A stretch of 64,000 nt of DNA from positions 123,547-187,546 of the forward strand of contig JAFAZH010000032.1 in NCBI GenBank assembly GCA_019239895.1, read 5' to 3'. This document shows, piece by piece, positions 34,185 through 43,719 of this stretch (positions within the stretch are counted from its first letter, which is position 1; every line of letters begins with the position of its first letter). The notes under the pieces were generated by a model. That model was given only the letters and a program-made list of their open reading frames with translations. It did no database searches and was not told where the DNA came from. This DNA is from Abditibacteriaceae bacterium (lineage in GTDB: Bacteria; Armatimonadota; Abditibacteriia; Abditibacteriales; Abditibacteriaceae). Made by a program: the position numbers and the translations under genes.

Positions 34185-35513
34185 TTAGGGAGTAGTAGCG
34201 GCGGGACGCCCTGCGCTCTGTTGTTTTTGCTTTTCTACCTGGTTCAGCAATTGAAGCACCTGCGGATTATGCGGCTGCAATTGCTGGGCCTTGCGCAACC
34301 AGTTCTCTGCCGGTTCATAACTGCCTTTGGCGCGATACAGTTCTGCCAGGCGGCAATACACACTGATGTCCTGCGGGTTACGCTGAAACGCTCCTATGAG
34401 AACTTTGCGTTTCTCCATAAAATCATTCCACTCCCGATAAACCGCATTATATTGGCGTGCTTTTGCGCTATCGCCGGTGCGCGCATACGCCTGGGAGAGC
34501 ATATAAATTGCTTCTGGTAAAGGCTTGATTTTGATAGATTGCTCCAGGCTAGTAATAGCCTCGCGTATTTTGCCTTTTTGCATTTGGACACGGGCGAGGG
34601 TATAAAAGGGGCCGGGATGAGCCTGATCCAGTTGCGCCGCCTTTTGAGCTACCGATTCCGCTTCATCTAAATGGGCGGGTGTCGGTGATTTAAGATAAAT
34701 TTGTGCTAATAAGATATAAGGCTCAACCTGGTTTGGGTCCAGCTCTTGAGCGCGCCGGGCCAATTTCTCAGACTCTTCTAATTGAGCTAAATAAGAGAAT
34801 TTCATGCGTGCCAAGATCGTGAGTCCCTGGACGTTGTCAGGTTGAATCTTAACGGCTTGTTCCACTGGCTTGACAATATCCAGGGTGGCAACCCCTTGCT
34901 TGGCCAGGTAGAGTTGCTCTATACTCCGCCCTTTACCCATCCAGGCACCATAAGCTTTAGGGTCTTGCTTAAGGCAATGGTCGAATTGCAGCAGAGCTTC
35001 TTCAGAGCGTCCCTGGGCTAAATAAACTTCCCCTAACCATTCTTGGATATTGATGTTTTTTGGTGCTATCTTGGTAGCTTGTTGAATGGTCGCTAAGGCT
35101 TCCTCAGGCTGGTCATTCTCTTTATAGGCCATAGATAAACGAAGCAGAAGTTGTGCATCATGCGGACGTTGTGATTTTGCGAGAACCAGATGATGTATGG
35201 CATCTGGAAATTGCTGATCCAGAAAATAAAAACGTGCTAATTGCAGGCGTGCTTGTACATCATCAGGGTGGAAAAGAAGCCATTGTTCTTGTTGCTGCGC
35301 TTGGCTCACCGCTGGCGATGGATTGGAGGAGGAATCACCTGCCTGTGCTGTCAGGGTAGGGGTTAGCCTATTATCTAATGCTGTAGAGTTATACTGGTGT
35401 TTCCACCAGAGATAGGAGAGGTTGACAGCAATGCAAAGCAGGGTCGCTACCGCTAATATCCGCAACAACAAACTGAGCCGAGGGGTCGCGGGTGAGAGGG
35501 AAGAAGCCTTCAT
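34185..35513 (-). CDS. Membrane-anchored TPR-repeat protein
   Basis: 442 residues. One N-terminal membrane helix (LLLRILAVATLLCIAVNLSYLWW, about 14-36), then about ten TPR-like helix pairs (for example RLQLARFYFLDQQFPDAIHHL, PYILLAQIYLKS, VYCRLAELYRAKGSYEPAENWL). TPR repeats mediate protein contacts. It precedes the ASPIC/FG-GAP lipoprotein gene in one transcript, so the two may work together at the envelope. Confidence 0.88.
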   Translation of the reverse strand: MKASSLSPATPRLSLLLRILAVATLLCIAVNLSYLWWKHQYNSTALDNRLTPTLTAQAGDSSSNPSPAVSQAQQQEQWLLFHPDDVQARLQLARFYFLDQQFPDAIHHLVLAKSQRPHDAQLLLRLSMAYKENDQPEEALATIQQATKIAPKNINIQEWLGEVYLAQGRSEEALLQFDHCLKQDPKAYGAWMGKGRSIEQLYLAKQGVATLDIVKPVEQAVKIQPDNVQGLTILARMKFSYLAQLEESEKLARRAQELDPNQVEPYILLAQIYLKSPTPAHLDEAESVAQKAAQLDQAHPGPFYTLARVQMQKGKIREAITSLEQSIKIKPLPEAIYMLSQAYARTGDSAKARQYNAVYREWNDFMEKRKVLIGAFQRNPQDISVYCRLAELYRAKGSYEPAENWLRKAQQLQPHNPQVLQLLNQVEKQKQQSAGRPAATTP

Positions 35514-35560
35514 GGAAATTCAACACCAGTGAGTATCCTGAAAGTGGCCTCAAAAGAAAA

Positions 35561-35595
35561 GAGGAGCCTCCATCATTGGTTTGAGGAGGCTCCTC
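35561..35595 (-). terminator. Rho-independent terminator of the DUF1559 pseudopilin gene
   Basis: GAGGAGCCTCC at 35561-35571 and GGAGGCTCCTC at 35585-35595 form a perfect 11-bp stem with a 13-nt loop. On the minus strand it is followed by TTTTCTTTT. It lies 57 bases after the stop of the gene at 35652. Confidence 0.85.
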
Positions 35596-35651
35596 TCATG
35601 CTGTTAGAGGTGTAAGGTTATAGCTAACGGCAATTCCAGGTTAATTGAAGC

Positions 35652-36425
35652 TTAGAAAGCTGGCTGGTCGGTAGCTCCCCAGCCTTGATTAGCGGGCGAT
35701 TGCAAAACGGGTGTATTACGATCAGAGTTGAGTTGAGCCGCAGTGCTGATCTGTCCCCATTTTACTTGCTCCCAACTGAGGGACTTGACGTGGCCATCCG
35801 CAAAGAGGAAATTGTTCTTGCCTTGATGCCAGCAGGTTTTGGTAAAGTCCTTATTGCGATAATATTGCAGGTCGCGGACATTAATACCACAGCCGCCATC
35901 CATGTAACTGCAATCAGCCCAGGCATTGTCTCCATCCCACATCGCGGCGAGACTAGCGGGTTCTGTAACTTCAGCATCATTTCTCACCATGCCGTCCCAC
36001 GCCCCACCTAAAGAGCGGTAATTATAGCAATAGCTGGCGTAACCGTTATTAGCACCCATCCGCCAATCCATAAAGTTGCGCTTTATCTTTTTGGAGGGGC
36101 AAACATAGATGGCGGCACTTTTTTCATAGGGTGCTAACACATTAGATACCCAACCACCCCAAGCCGTGCTCTTGGTGTCTTTAATCCCGGTGGGGCCATC
36201 ATCACCGGTACCGCCACCGTAAACAGCTTCCGGGAAATTCTGATCGTTATCTTGTAGATACTGCACTAAAGCCAGACCAATCTGTTTTAATTGTGACTGA
36301 CAACTGGCAGACCGCGCCTTCTCGCGGGCTTGAGCAAAGACCGGAAAGAGAATAGCCGCCAGAATAGCTATAATAGCTATGACGACTAACAGTTCAATTA
36401 AGGTAAAGCCTAATTTTCTGCGCAT
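35652..36425 (-). CDS. DUF1559-type prepilin-like protein (H-X9-DG family)
   Basis: 257 residues from the ATG at 36425, preceded by AGGAGGT; an upstream in-frame ATG gives an 10-residue longer form without a site. The type IV pilin-like N-terminus is [21 protein letters not shown]. The body contains [20 protein letters not shown] and the C-terminal [17 protein letters not shown] signature. Such proteins are very numerous in Planctomycetes, Armatimonadota and Verrucomicrobia and are probably secreted or assembled by a type II-like system. Confidence 0.95.
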   Translation of the reverse strand: MRRKLGFTLIELLVVIAIIAILAAILFPVFAQAREKARSASCQSQLKQIGLALVQYLQDNDQNFPEAVYGGGTGDDGPTGIKDTKSTAWGGWVSNVLAPYEKSAAIYVCPSKKIKRNFMDWRMGANNGYASYCYNYRSLGGAWDGMVRNDAEVTEPASLAAMWDGDNAWADCSYMDGGCGINVRDLQYYRNKDFTKTCWHQGKNNFLFADGHVKSLSWEQVKWGQISTAAQLNSDRNTPVLQSPANQGWGATDQPAF

Positions 36426-36539
36426 CGGTGACCTCCTAAAATTATCCTCTTGCAATGCCCCGCGTCCGCTTGTGCTGCGGAGCCAATTGACGAGGGCATA
36501 ACCTACAAAATTGATGTCCCTGCATCCTGATTCTTATGC

Positions 36540-36833
36540 CTAATGATTCCCCGGATAGGAACTTGGGTAGCCTCTAAAGCCGGGGTAAGAACTTGGGTAG
36601 CCTCTAAAGCCAGGATAGCCTCTGCCTGAGAAGGCATTGCCTGGATAGCCGCCGCCACCACGGGGTACCCCAGGAGGTGGCCCCGAGGGATGCATCTGCT
36701 TTTGTTGCTCAGGACTCAGTGACGCTTCCGGGTTAGAGGCTACGGGCGTTGACCCACATCCCGCTAAACCAACACTGGCTATTATGCTGAGAACAAAGCC
36801 CATGCTGGTTATTGCTGACCGCGAAAATTGCAT
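36540..36833 (-). CDS. Small lipoprotein with GYPGFRGYPSSYPG repeats
   Basis: 97 residues from MQFSRSAITSMGFVL at 36833, where AAAGGAG precedes; the frame is open further upstream. Lipobox LAGC at about residue 25. A short charged stretch (PEASLSPEQQKQMHPSG) leads to a Gly/Tyr/Pro-rich tail. A 30-nt DNA direct repeat (36559-36581 and 36589-36611 are identical) encodes two copies of SSYPGFRGYP. Function unknown; surface exposure is inferred. Confidence 0.75.
   Translation of the reverse strand: MQFSRSAITSMGFVLSIIASVGLAGCGSTPVASNPEASLSPEQQKQMHPSGPPPGVPRGGGGYPGNAFSGRGYPGFRGYPSSYPGFRGYPSSYPGNH
36559..36611 (-). repeat. 30-nt-period direct repeat in small lipoprotein gene
   Basis: A 23-nt stretch at 36559-36581 recurs exactly at 36589-36611. 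It encodes the repeated Gly/Tyr/Pro tail. Confidence 0.85.
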
Positions 36834-37105
36834 ATTACTCTCTCGCTCCTTTCTTAAAACAAGGTAATTTGGAATATTAGTGTAACGCTTAAGTAGGCCA
36901 AGAACAGTTGAGATCAAGCAGTGATTGAGTATTTAAATCAAGAAATCACCTGCTATTGATAAAGGTTTATTTGCTGCGAGCGTGAAATCGTACGGCTAAT
37001 TATGGGAATTTCTTTTATTATACCCATAATTTAAACATCCTAAACAAGTTAGCTGCCAATAAATATTTTAGTAGGCACAACGTTAGAGAAGGGATATTTT
37101 ACAGC

Positions 37106-39994
37106 TTAAGGCAGAGGATGAATTTCCACCGCTAAGGTGGCTCCGGTGAGATCAAGATTTAAATGCCCTTGCTCATCTGCTATTAGGGTTTGGTTGGTGC
37201 TGGGGCGGCGCCCCTGTTTATCCGGGGGGGTGAGCAGGTTGGTAATGACCACGTGGTGGCGTGAGTTTGGTAATACGCGATAGTTGCGTTTATCGCTGAC
37301 ATCATAAAAGGTGACATGCACTTTGCCCGCATCGGCGACGCTGATCTGGAAATCTTGCGCCTGTGGTTGCGGTATCACTTTCGTGGCATTGGGCCACACC
37401 AAGAGTCTGACCCCTTGAGGGCCATAATCCGCAACATTCGTAATCAGAGACCCTCCCTCGGTATTCTGAGCGCGGATTGGCAGCAGGCGTAAAACCGACA
37501 TCTCCTGAGCACGGGTGTTGACGTAGAGCGTCACCAGATGCGGTTGAGTCTCAAACTCAGTTGGGTCGCCAATAGGAGCCGGACGGCCACCGGATAATTG
37601 AGCGGCATCCCCAGTCGGAAAGAAGCAAACGGCATTGCCCCACAAGAAATTTCCTACTCCGGTAGTCTGAAGCACTGTTTGCTGTCCACCGGTTACGGGG
37701 GAAGCGATTTGGGGTGGCGGGGGCGTCATCCCCTTGGCCTGGGCGTTGGCCCTAACTTGCGGTAGATTCGCCGAGGGTGAGCTATCGGGTGTCATCACAC
37801 GTTGGGCCGGATTATGATTGAGTAGGGCAATTGCATCGGGATAATTAGTGATTTCGGGATAAAGTTCGGGCGCGTCCGGGGCCGGAGAGGGCACTAAGGA
37901 GGATGCGCCTAATTGCACTACGGCAGCGCCGCGTTGGAACAGGTCGCCATGAAAACTATCGAAGCCAAACTGACCAGGCCGCCAGAAAGTCCACATTTGA
38001 AAGGGCGCGAAGAGAGCATAGCCATGACCGATTTCTTTAAGTGTCAGCATGGAACGTTGCAACAATGCGGGGCCGTTGGGCCTGATTTTTTTGCCGACTG
38101 GAAGCGCAGTCTGCTCGGCCAGAGCCAGGGGTAGCGTGCCCGGCATTGGGTTCGGAAAGGCCACTGGCCCGGCAAAAGCGGCCCCATTAGGGCCATCGCC
38201 ACCCGTCAGGATAGTGCCAGGACGCCCGCCCGCTAAACGGCTCCAGGTCGGCAGGAGCGGATGGGGCAACATGGATTGCAGATTAAAGCTAAGGTATTTA
38301 ATGTTGGCAATGGGCGCGGCTCCGGGTGGCGCTAAGCCGAAGAGATTGGCTAAATCAGGCGGTACTGTAATGGCTTTGCCCTCGGCCTGGGCTGCTCCGG
38401 CTCCTAAATCAGCCAATACCACACCGCCAGCATCAGCGTATTGACCAAGTTGCTGCACCATAGCCCCAGAAACGGAAAGCGCCTGTGGTAAAAGCAAAAT
38501 GCTATAGTGGTTGAGCGGACTCCCGGTAGCCCCATCTAATTCGTCCGGGGAAAGATAATCTATACTGCCAAAGGCGGTGCCCCAACGCAGCGCATACACT
38601 AAATCACTCGGCTCGCCACTGACCAAATCGTCGGCAAAGCCATATAGCCCACGCACATCCGGCAAAGCTTCGGAACCACCCTGCCTTGTATAGCCATCGG
38701 CCAGCGGAGTCAGTACGACGGCGGCAGTCGCGGTGACAGGTTGCGTCCATAGCTCGACAAAAGGAGAGCGTTGTAACCGTTCTAAAGTAGAGGTAACAGC
38801 ACGGTGCAGCGCTGCGTTGTCCTGTAAGTCTTGCCAGGAGTCGAAGATGAGACCGGATGCGCCATGCGCCAGGGCAGCGTCGGCCCAAGTAGGAATGAGG
38901 CGCGGCAGGTCTTCTTCGGGCAAAGCAATGGAGCCTGCGGTAGAGAGCACGGGCAAGGCCGCGAAGCGACCACCCCGGCGGGCAATATCTATGGTTTGGG
39001 GATTATGCGTCACGGTATCGGCTTCGCCAACGCCCGGTGGTATATCCGGGATAGACACATCAATGTCTGGGGGCAAACTCAGCAATTGCGCATAATCGGG
39101 CAGACGCCCCGAAAAGATGAGCCGCCCCGCATCAACTTTGCGCATGATCGCTGTCCATTGCGAAAGCAGTGCTTTATAGGCTTCCCATTTATAATGCGCC
39201 AGGGCGAGAGCCGCGGGATGAAAGGCAAAATTCTCTTGTTCCGGGCGTTGGTTCTTTTCTTTAAGTCGCTCTTTTAAGTTCTTAGGGGGTTGAGCCTCAT
39301 TATTGTCGGGGTCTGCTGCGTGTCGCCATTGCTCGATTAATTTCTCCACTGCATCTATGGTGACATCATCCATCGTGGGAAAATTCGCGGCCCACTGGCG
39401 ATTAATCACTCCCACGTCGGCATAATTATCAGCCAGCCATTTAGCAAACCCTTTATCATCAAAATAGGGGAGCGCACGGGGATCATCGGGCAGCATCCAG
39501 CCGATCAGGTTGGGGGTGTCTTTCAGGCTGGTCATGGCCCCCATCACCCACGCCGACCACACCATTAGGTAAGGCTCACTATCCGCTGAGACACGGAAGT
39601 TTCGTTCCATGCCAAAGGGGGCAGGGGGCAGGCTATAAATAACATGCAAACCTTGCTGCGCGGCGGCGTTGGCGAAAGCGCGTGGCCCATCTAAATCGGT
39701 GGGAACAAGGGAACCATCGGGAGTGGGCCGCCAACTTAAACGCACTACGACGGTATTAAAACCGGTGTGGGCGTAGGAATCCAGATCGGCAACCTGAGTG
39801 ATGCCCTGTGCCCAGAAGAGCGGCATCGCTTGCCCATCTAGCGAGACCATCTTCTTGCCAGAACGCGTGGTGACAATGAATTTGGAATTGTGCCGGACTG
39901 TAGGAGAATGAGTAGCCGATTGTTGAGCCAAACTTGGCTTCAATGTCCCATTGAAGCACCAAGCCAAGGCCAGCAATAACCGAAAGAGCTTCAC
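37106..39994 (-). CDS. Secreted glycoside-hydrolase-like protein (GH42/beta-galactosidase-like architecture)
   Basis: 963 residues from a GTG at 39994, which gives a clean signal peptide (KLFRLLLALAWCFNGTLKPSLAQ); the open frame from 40108 overlaps tatC and lies across a heptamer repeat, so I reject it. The N-terminal TIM-barrel-like part begins FWAQGITQVADLDSYAHTGF and includes LIGWMLPDDPRALPYFDDKG, as in GH42-type enzymes. A middle alpha/beta part (HYSILLLPQALSVSGAMVQQ, VLADLGAG) resembles their GATase-like trimerisation domain. A C-terminal beta-rich part follows. Catalytic acids are not certain, so activity is unproven. Confidence 0.65.
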   Translation of the reverse strand: MKLFRLLLALAWCFNGTLKPSLAQQSATHSPTVRHNSKFIVTTRSGKKMVSLDGQAMPLFWAQGITQVADLDSYAHTGFNTVVVRLSWRPTPDGSLVPTDLDGPRAFANAAAQQGLHVIYSLPPAPFGMERNFRVSADSEPYLMVWSAWVMGAMTSLKDTPNLIGWMLPDDPRALPYFDDKGFAKWLADNYADVGVINRQWAANFPTMDDVTIDAVEKLIEQWRHAADPDNNEAQPPKNLKERLKEKNQRPEQENFAFHPAALALAHYKWEAYKALLSQWTAIMRKVDAGRLIFSGRLPDYAQLLSLPPDIDVSIPDIPPGVGEADTVTHNPQTIDIARRGGRFAALPVLSTAGSIALPEEDLPRLIPTWADAALAHGASGLIFDSWQDLQDNAALHRAVTSTLERLQRSPFVELWTQPVTATAAVVLTPLADGYTRQGGSEALPDVRGLYGFADDLVSGEPSDLVYALRWGTAFGSIDYLSPDELDGATGSPLNHYSILLLPQALSVSGAMVQQLGQYADAGGVVLADLGAGAAQAEGKAITVPPDLANLFGLAPPGAAPIANIKYLSFNLQSMLPHPLLPTWSRLAGGRPGTILTGGDGPNGAAFAGPVAFPNPMPGTLPLALAEQTALPVGKKIRPNGPALLQRSMLTLKEIGHGYALFAPFQMWTFWRPGQFGFDSFHGDLFQRGAAVVQLGASSLVPSPAPDAPELYPEITNYPDAIALLNHNPAQRVMTPDSSPSANLPQVRANAQAKGMTPPPPQIASPVTGGQQTVLQTTGVGNFLWGNAVCFFPTGDAAQLSGGRPAPIGDPTEFETQPHLVTLYVNTRAQEMSVLRLLPIRAQNTEGGSLITNVADYGPQGVRLLVWPNATKVIPQPQAQDFQISVADAGKVHVTFYDVSDKRNYRVLPNSRHHVVITNLLTPPDKQGRRPSTNQTLIADEQGHLNLDLTGATLAVEIHPLP

Positions 39995-40032
39995 CCCGCC
40001 GAGAATGCTTCCTTCCCAGTGTCGCCTCCATT

Positions 40033-40060
40033 CCGCACTCCGCACTCTGCACTCTGCACT
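40033..40060. repeat. Four-unit heptamer array (CCGCACT/CTGCACT)
   Basis: Four consecutive 7-nt units, CCGCACT, CCGCACT, CTGCACT, CTGCACT, fill 40033-40060 exactly. It lies between the tatC stop and the GH-like gene. No inverted partner is seen nearby, so it looks like a solitary arm of the heptamer palindromes found elsewhere. Confidence 0.9.
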
Positions 40061-40062
40061 GT

Positions 40063-41334
40063 TTAGAGCCATTTGATAATCCAGATGGACAAGAGATAGA
40101 GGAAGCACGGCGGTAGAGAACAGATAATCAGGGTGATAGGGTCCCAGGTTGGGGTAATAATGGCGACGACAGTGAAGATAACGACCACCACATGCCGCCA
40201 GTATTCAATCATCCAGTTACGCGAGACGAGACCGATTTTATTGACGAAAATAGTGATCACCGGCACTTGAAAACAGATACCGAAGACCAGTAGCATCTTA
40301 GCCAGGATTATAATAGTGTCCTGGTAGGAAAAATTAGGTGAGACTCCGGGTGGCGTGTATTGTAAGAAAAAGCGGAAGAACATAGGCGACATAACGTAGC
40401 CTAATCCTACCCCTGTGAAAAATAGTCCGATGGAAAAAGGCACTAGAATCAGACTGTAACGTCGCTCGTGATGTGTTAATGCGGGTTCTACAAAACGCCA
40501 TAACTGATACAGCACAATCGGCATTGCGACCAACAAAGCACAAATTGCAGAGATTTGGAAGTAAATCATAAACCCGTCCATCGGGCCAATGATTTGTATA
40601 TTCGCTGCTATGTTATATCTCTTGAGTTCGCCCAAGACTGGTGCGAGAAGCCACTGTTGGAAGTAGGTGGTGAAATTCCAGGTCACAAACATGGCTCCGC
40701 TAATCGCATACACACAGGCGAGCAGGCGGGCGCGCAACTCGGTTAAATGCTCGAATAAATCTTGTTCTTTATCGCGTGCCGGAAGGCTTGGTTCAGGCGG
40801 CACCCAAGGATTATAATCAGTTGGATAATCACCATTATGTGGTGGCTCTCCGCCATCTCCGCCAGAGAGGGTGGCTAATTCAGATGAATCACTGGGGTCG
40901 GAGCCTAAGTCGGGATCAACGGCGGCGGCACGCACCATTGAGGCGGTTTCCGTCTCAGCATCTAATGCAGTCTCTTCGTCAACCGTTGCAATTGAAGATT
41001 CCGGCGCGGCATAGGCTTGATAATATTCTTCCACCGGATCATGAGTTAGAGTCTCAGCGGTTGCTAACTCATCCTCAGGCGCTGGAGTCTCCTCAAACGG
41101 GACGGAATGCGCCTCATCTTCATAAGTTGAGTAAGACGTAGTATCCGTATAATCCGTCGCCGGGCTGTTTAATACTTCTGGTTCTGTCGTTACATTGCTA
41201 TCTAGAACTGTGGCAGAGGCGTGCGGCGGCACCGTGCGCGGCACGCTATGCGGCACATCCGCGTCATGATGGCCATTAGCCCCGTTCGTTAAATGCTGTA
41301 AATCGTTGGTCGAATTCTGTTCACTCATGGACAC
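40063..41334 (-). CDS. tatC: Twin-arginine translocase subunit TatC with long acidic N-terminal extension
   Basis: 423 residues. The first ~190 are Asp/Glu/Ser/Thr-rich and low-complexity. The TatC domain begins DLFEHLTELRARLLACV at about 192, with six membrane helices and the conserved YQLWRFVEPALTHHERR, FGICFQVPV and ITPTWDPIT. TatC binds twin-arginine signals for export of folded proteins. The acidic extension is not part of the family. tatA or tatB is not in the window. The stop lies 68 bases before the GH-like gene start. Confidence 0.94.
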   Translation of the reverse strand: MSMSEQNSTNDLQHLTNGANGHHDADVPHSVPRTVPPHASATVLDSNVTTEPEVLNSPATDYTDTTSYSTYEDEAHSVPFEETPAPEDELATAETLTHDPVEEYYQAYAAPESSIATVDEETALDAETETASMVRAAAVDPDLGSDPSDSSELATLSGGDGGEPPHNGDYPTDYNPWVPPEPSLPARDKEQDLFEHLTELRARLLACVYAISGAMFVTWNFTTYFQQWLLAPVLGELKRYNIAANIQIIGPMDGFMIYFQISAICALLVAMPIVLYQLWRFVEPALTHHERRYSLILVPFSIGLFFTGVGLGYVMSPMFFRFFLQYTPPGVSPNFSYQDTIIILAKMLLVFGICFQVPVITIFVNKIGLVSRNWMIEYWRHVVVVIFTVVAIITPTWDPITLIICSLPPCFLYLLSIWIIKWL

Positions 41335-41369
41335 TGTTCAGTTTAACGTGGAGGCACGCCTTGTTGATA

Positions 41370-41408
41370 GGACGCAAAGCGGGGACATGCTAATTTCATG
41401 CGCTATTT
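41370..41408. repeat. GGACGC / ATGCGCTATTT repeat, partial copy
   Basis: GGACGC at 41370-41375 is followed by a 20-nt stretch at 41389-41408 that is the exact reverse complement of 54409-54428. A diverged copy is at 16970-16987. It lies between tatC and mutY. Confidence 0.8.
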
Positions 41409-41484
41409 ATACGCTATAATTTTAAAATTTGCCTAAAATGGCCTAATGAAACGCTGCTTAGTGTGCCGTCTCCTGTTAGAACTT

Positions 41485-42837
41485 TTATAAAAGACTGAGT
41501 TGCTCGTTGGGCACTGGATGGCTCTTGAGCCAGGTGAGCAAACGTCGCATGGTAGAAGGAATAGCCAGTTGGCTCAGTTCGTCCCAGTTATGCCATTGCG
41601 CAGGCGATGGCTCATTGGCTCCTCCAAGTTCCGTGTTATCACTAACTTCTACAGCCCAGCAGTCCAGAGTAATCGAATGGTGGGTCACGCCGTGCTGTAA
41701 AGTTTTAAGGTGATTGCCAATGCTGCCCTCAATGCCTAACTCATCGTGCAGCAAGCGATGCAAGGCATCTTGCGAGCTTTCTCCCGGTTGTAGTGTGGTG
41801 CGCGGCAATTCCCACATGCCGCGCCACCAGATTTTGGCATCGTGCGGGCGTTGGCGCAATAAAATTTCCTCTTGCCCATCCGCGCCGCACCTTGCGGCAA
41901 AAGCGCAGACATCTTGCAATTCTATAACGGCGGGCTTGGGCGTGGCGTGCGGCAATTCATTTTCACGCCCGGCGGCACGGGCGGCGCAGAACGTCTCGAC
42001 CGGGCAGAAGGGGCACTGGGGCTGGCGCGGCGTGCAGATTAAAGCTCCCAGTTCCATCAAAGCCGGATTTATGACCGAAGGGCGGCAGTCTGCGTTATGC
42101 TTTGCCGCCCCCGTGCAATGGCCGATAAGATTTTCGGCTTCTTGCCACAGGCGACGTTGGCTCGCTGGTGCCTTTAAGTCACCCTCAAGGCAAAAGAGGC
42201 GTGAGAAAACGCGCGCCACATTTGCATCCACGATAGGCGTGGGGGCATCGAAAGCAATGCTGGTGACGGCCCCTGCCGTATAACGCCCAATGCCCGGCAA
42301 GGCTAAGACAGCTTCTAAATTACGAGGAAAAACGCCCCCATGCTTTGCGACGACCGCCTGAGCGCAAGCGTGCAGGTTGCGGGCACGTTGATAATAGCCG
42401 AGTCCGGCCCAATAGGTCAGCACTTCATTAAGGGGTGCGGCAGCGAGACTTTGCACAGTGGGAAAGCGAGCCAGAAAACGCCGGTAAAATGGGCCAACGG
42501 CAGTCACCGTGGTTTGTTGTAACATGACTTCTGAGACAAGAATGCGATAAGGATCATGGGCGTTCTCCGGCTCGCGCCACGGTAAATCGCGTTGTGCCGT
42601 ACTAAACCATTGGGCTAATTGTTGTAAGAAGTGGCTATGGTCAAACGTAAGCTGAGATTCAGCAGATAACTGCTTTGAACTACCTGCAAGCGCCTTGTTA
42701 ACGTTGTGCGGCGCACTTTTTTCTGAGAGTGTATTGTGGGAAAGCAGCGCAGTCTGAGTCGCTTTACGGCTTTGTGTTGGACGGCTCGATTTCGGTGACG
42801 TTTCTTTTATTGAGTCTTTTTTAATCTTGGGTCGCAC
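41485..42837 (-). CDS. mutY: A/G-specific adenine glycosylase MutY
   Basis: 450 residues. An N-terminal extension of about 65 residues is basic and Ser/Thr-rich. Catalytic Glu103 (VSEVMLQQT), HhH LPGIGRYTAGAV, Asp204 (VDANVARV) and the 4Fe-4S cluster Cys268-x6-Cys275-x2-Cys278-x5-Cys284 are all present. The C-terminal Nudix-like domain for 8-oxoguanine recognition spans about 305-440. It removes adenine from A:8-oxoG mispairs. Confidence 0.96.
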   Translation of the reverse strand: MRPKIKKDSIKETSPKSSRPTQSRKATQTALLSHNTLSEKSAPHNVNKALAGSSKQLSAESQLTFDHSHFLQQLAQWFSTAQRDLPWREPENAHDPYRILVSEVMLQQTTVTAVGPFYRRFLARFPTVQSLAAAPLNEVLTYWAGLGYYQRARNLHACAQAVVAKHGGVFPRNLEAVLALPGIGRYTAGAVTSIAFDAPTPIVDANVARVFSRLFCLEGDLKAPASQRRLWQEAENLIGHCTGAAKHNADCRPSVINPALMELGALICTPRQPQCPFCPVETFCAARAAGRENELPHATPKPAVIELQDVCAFAARCGADGQEEILLRQRPHDAKIWWRGMWELPRTTLQPGESSQDALHRLLHDELGIEGSIGNHLKTLQHGVTHHSITLDCWAVEVSDNTELGGANEPSPAQWHNWDELSQLAIPSTMRRLLTWLKSHPVPNEQLSLL

Positions 42838-42855
42838 CCTTAAAGTTTATCATTT

Positions 42856-43656
42856 ATGGCCTATTCCCCCGAACCACAGCCGCCTTTGCCGGACGTGACC
42901 ACTTATCAATATGCTCCCGCACCCCCACAGCAGGAGCGAGAGCCAGTGCCGATGGTGGTTTATACCCTGATGGGCATTAACATATTAATGTTTGTCCTCA
43001 CCGGATTACTGGGGGGGCTGGTGGACACCAATACCGCCACGTTACACCGTTTCGGGATGCTCTTTGCGCCCGATGTGTGGCAGGGGCAATGGTGGCGTTT
43101 GCTGACCGCGATGTTCTTGCATGGTGGCCTGATGCATATTGTGTTCAATATGTGGGCCTTGCGCAATTTGGGTAAGGAACTCGAATATATCTATGGCCCG
43201 GCTGCTTTTCTGGTGCTTTATTTAGGCGCGGGTTGGATGGGGTCTTTAGCGAGCTTAGTCTTTGCTCACACTATTATCGGCTCCGTCGGGGCCAGTGGCG
43301 CGATTTTTGGTCTGGCTGGCGCCTGGCTCGCTATCGCCATGCATCGTCGCGCTTATTTCCAGGCTTTTGGTAGCCAGGTGCTCATTATTGTGGCTATCAA
43401 CCTCTGGTTTGGCTTTTCCTCTTTGGGTGGCGTGATTGATAATAATGGTCACTTGGGAGGCTTGGTCGGCGGCTTTCTGCTGGGTTTATTACTGCCCAAT
43501 AAGCTGCCAGAGTTTCGTGCCCAGTGGCGCTGGCCCGCCGCTATAGCGACCGCCTTAGTCTTCTTGGCCATAACGCCAATTGCCGTGCATCTTTCCCAGC
43601 AGCGATTGATGGCCCAGTATCAACGAGCAATGCACAATGAATCGAATAGCAGTTAA
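42856..43656 (+). CDS. Rhomboid-family intramembrane serine protease
   Basis: 266 residues, six or seven membrane helices. HGGLMHIVFNMWAL supplies the HxxxN element (His94, Asn98), GASG holds the nucleophile Ser147, and NNGHLGGLVGG the catalytic His199. A short Pro-rich N-terminus precedes. It starts divergently, 18 bases from the start of mutY. Substrates unknown. Confidence 0.96.
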   Translation: MAYSPEPQPPLPDVTTYQYAPAPPQQEREPVPMVVYTLMGINILMFVLTGLLGGLVDTNTATLHRFGMLFAPDVWQGQWWRLLTAMFLHGGLMHIVFNMWALRNLGKELEYIYGPAAFLVLYLGAGWMGSLASLVFAHTIIGSVGASGAIFGLAGAWLAIAMHRRAYFQAFGSQVLIIVAINLWFGFSSLGGVIDNNGHLGGLVGGFLLGLLLPNKLPEFRAQWRWPAAIATALVFLAITPIAVHLSQQRLMAQYQRAMHNESNSS

Positions 43657-43719
43657 ATCAGCACTTGATAGCAAATTGATGAAGCTATAAGCCTTTTAGA
43701 ATGGCAGCAATAGAATAGT

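Noticed and set aside
37106..40108. Longer GH-like protein starting at 40108
   Set aside because: It would overlap tatC by 46 bases and run through a heptamer repeat (NSAECRVRSAEW). The GTG at 39994 gives a proper signal peptide.
41340..41410. GGACGCAAAGC resembling the 3' part of a c-di-GMP (GEMM) riboswitch
   Set aside because: The GAAA tetraloop stem and receptor are missing, and the sequence is better explained by the GGACGC repeat family shared with 16937 and 54345.
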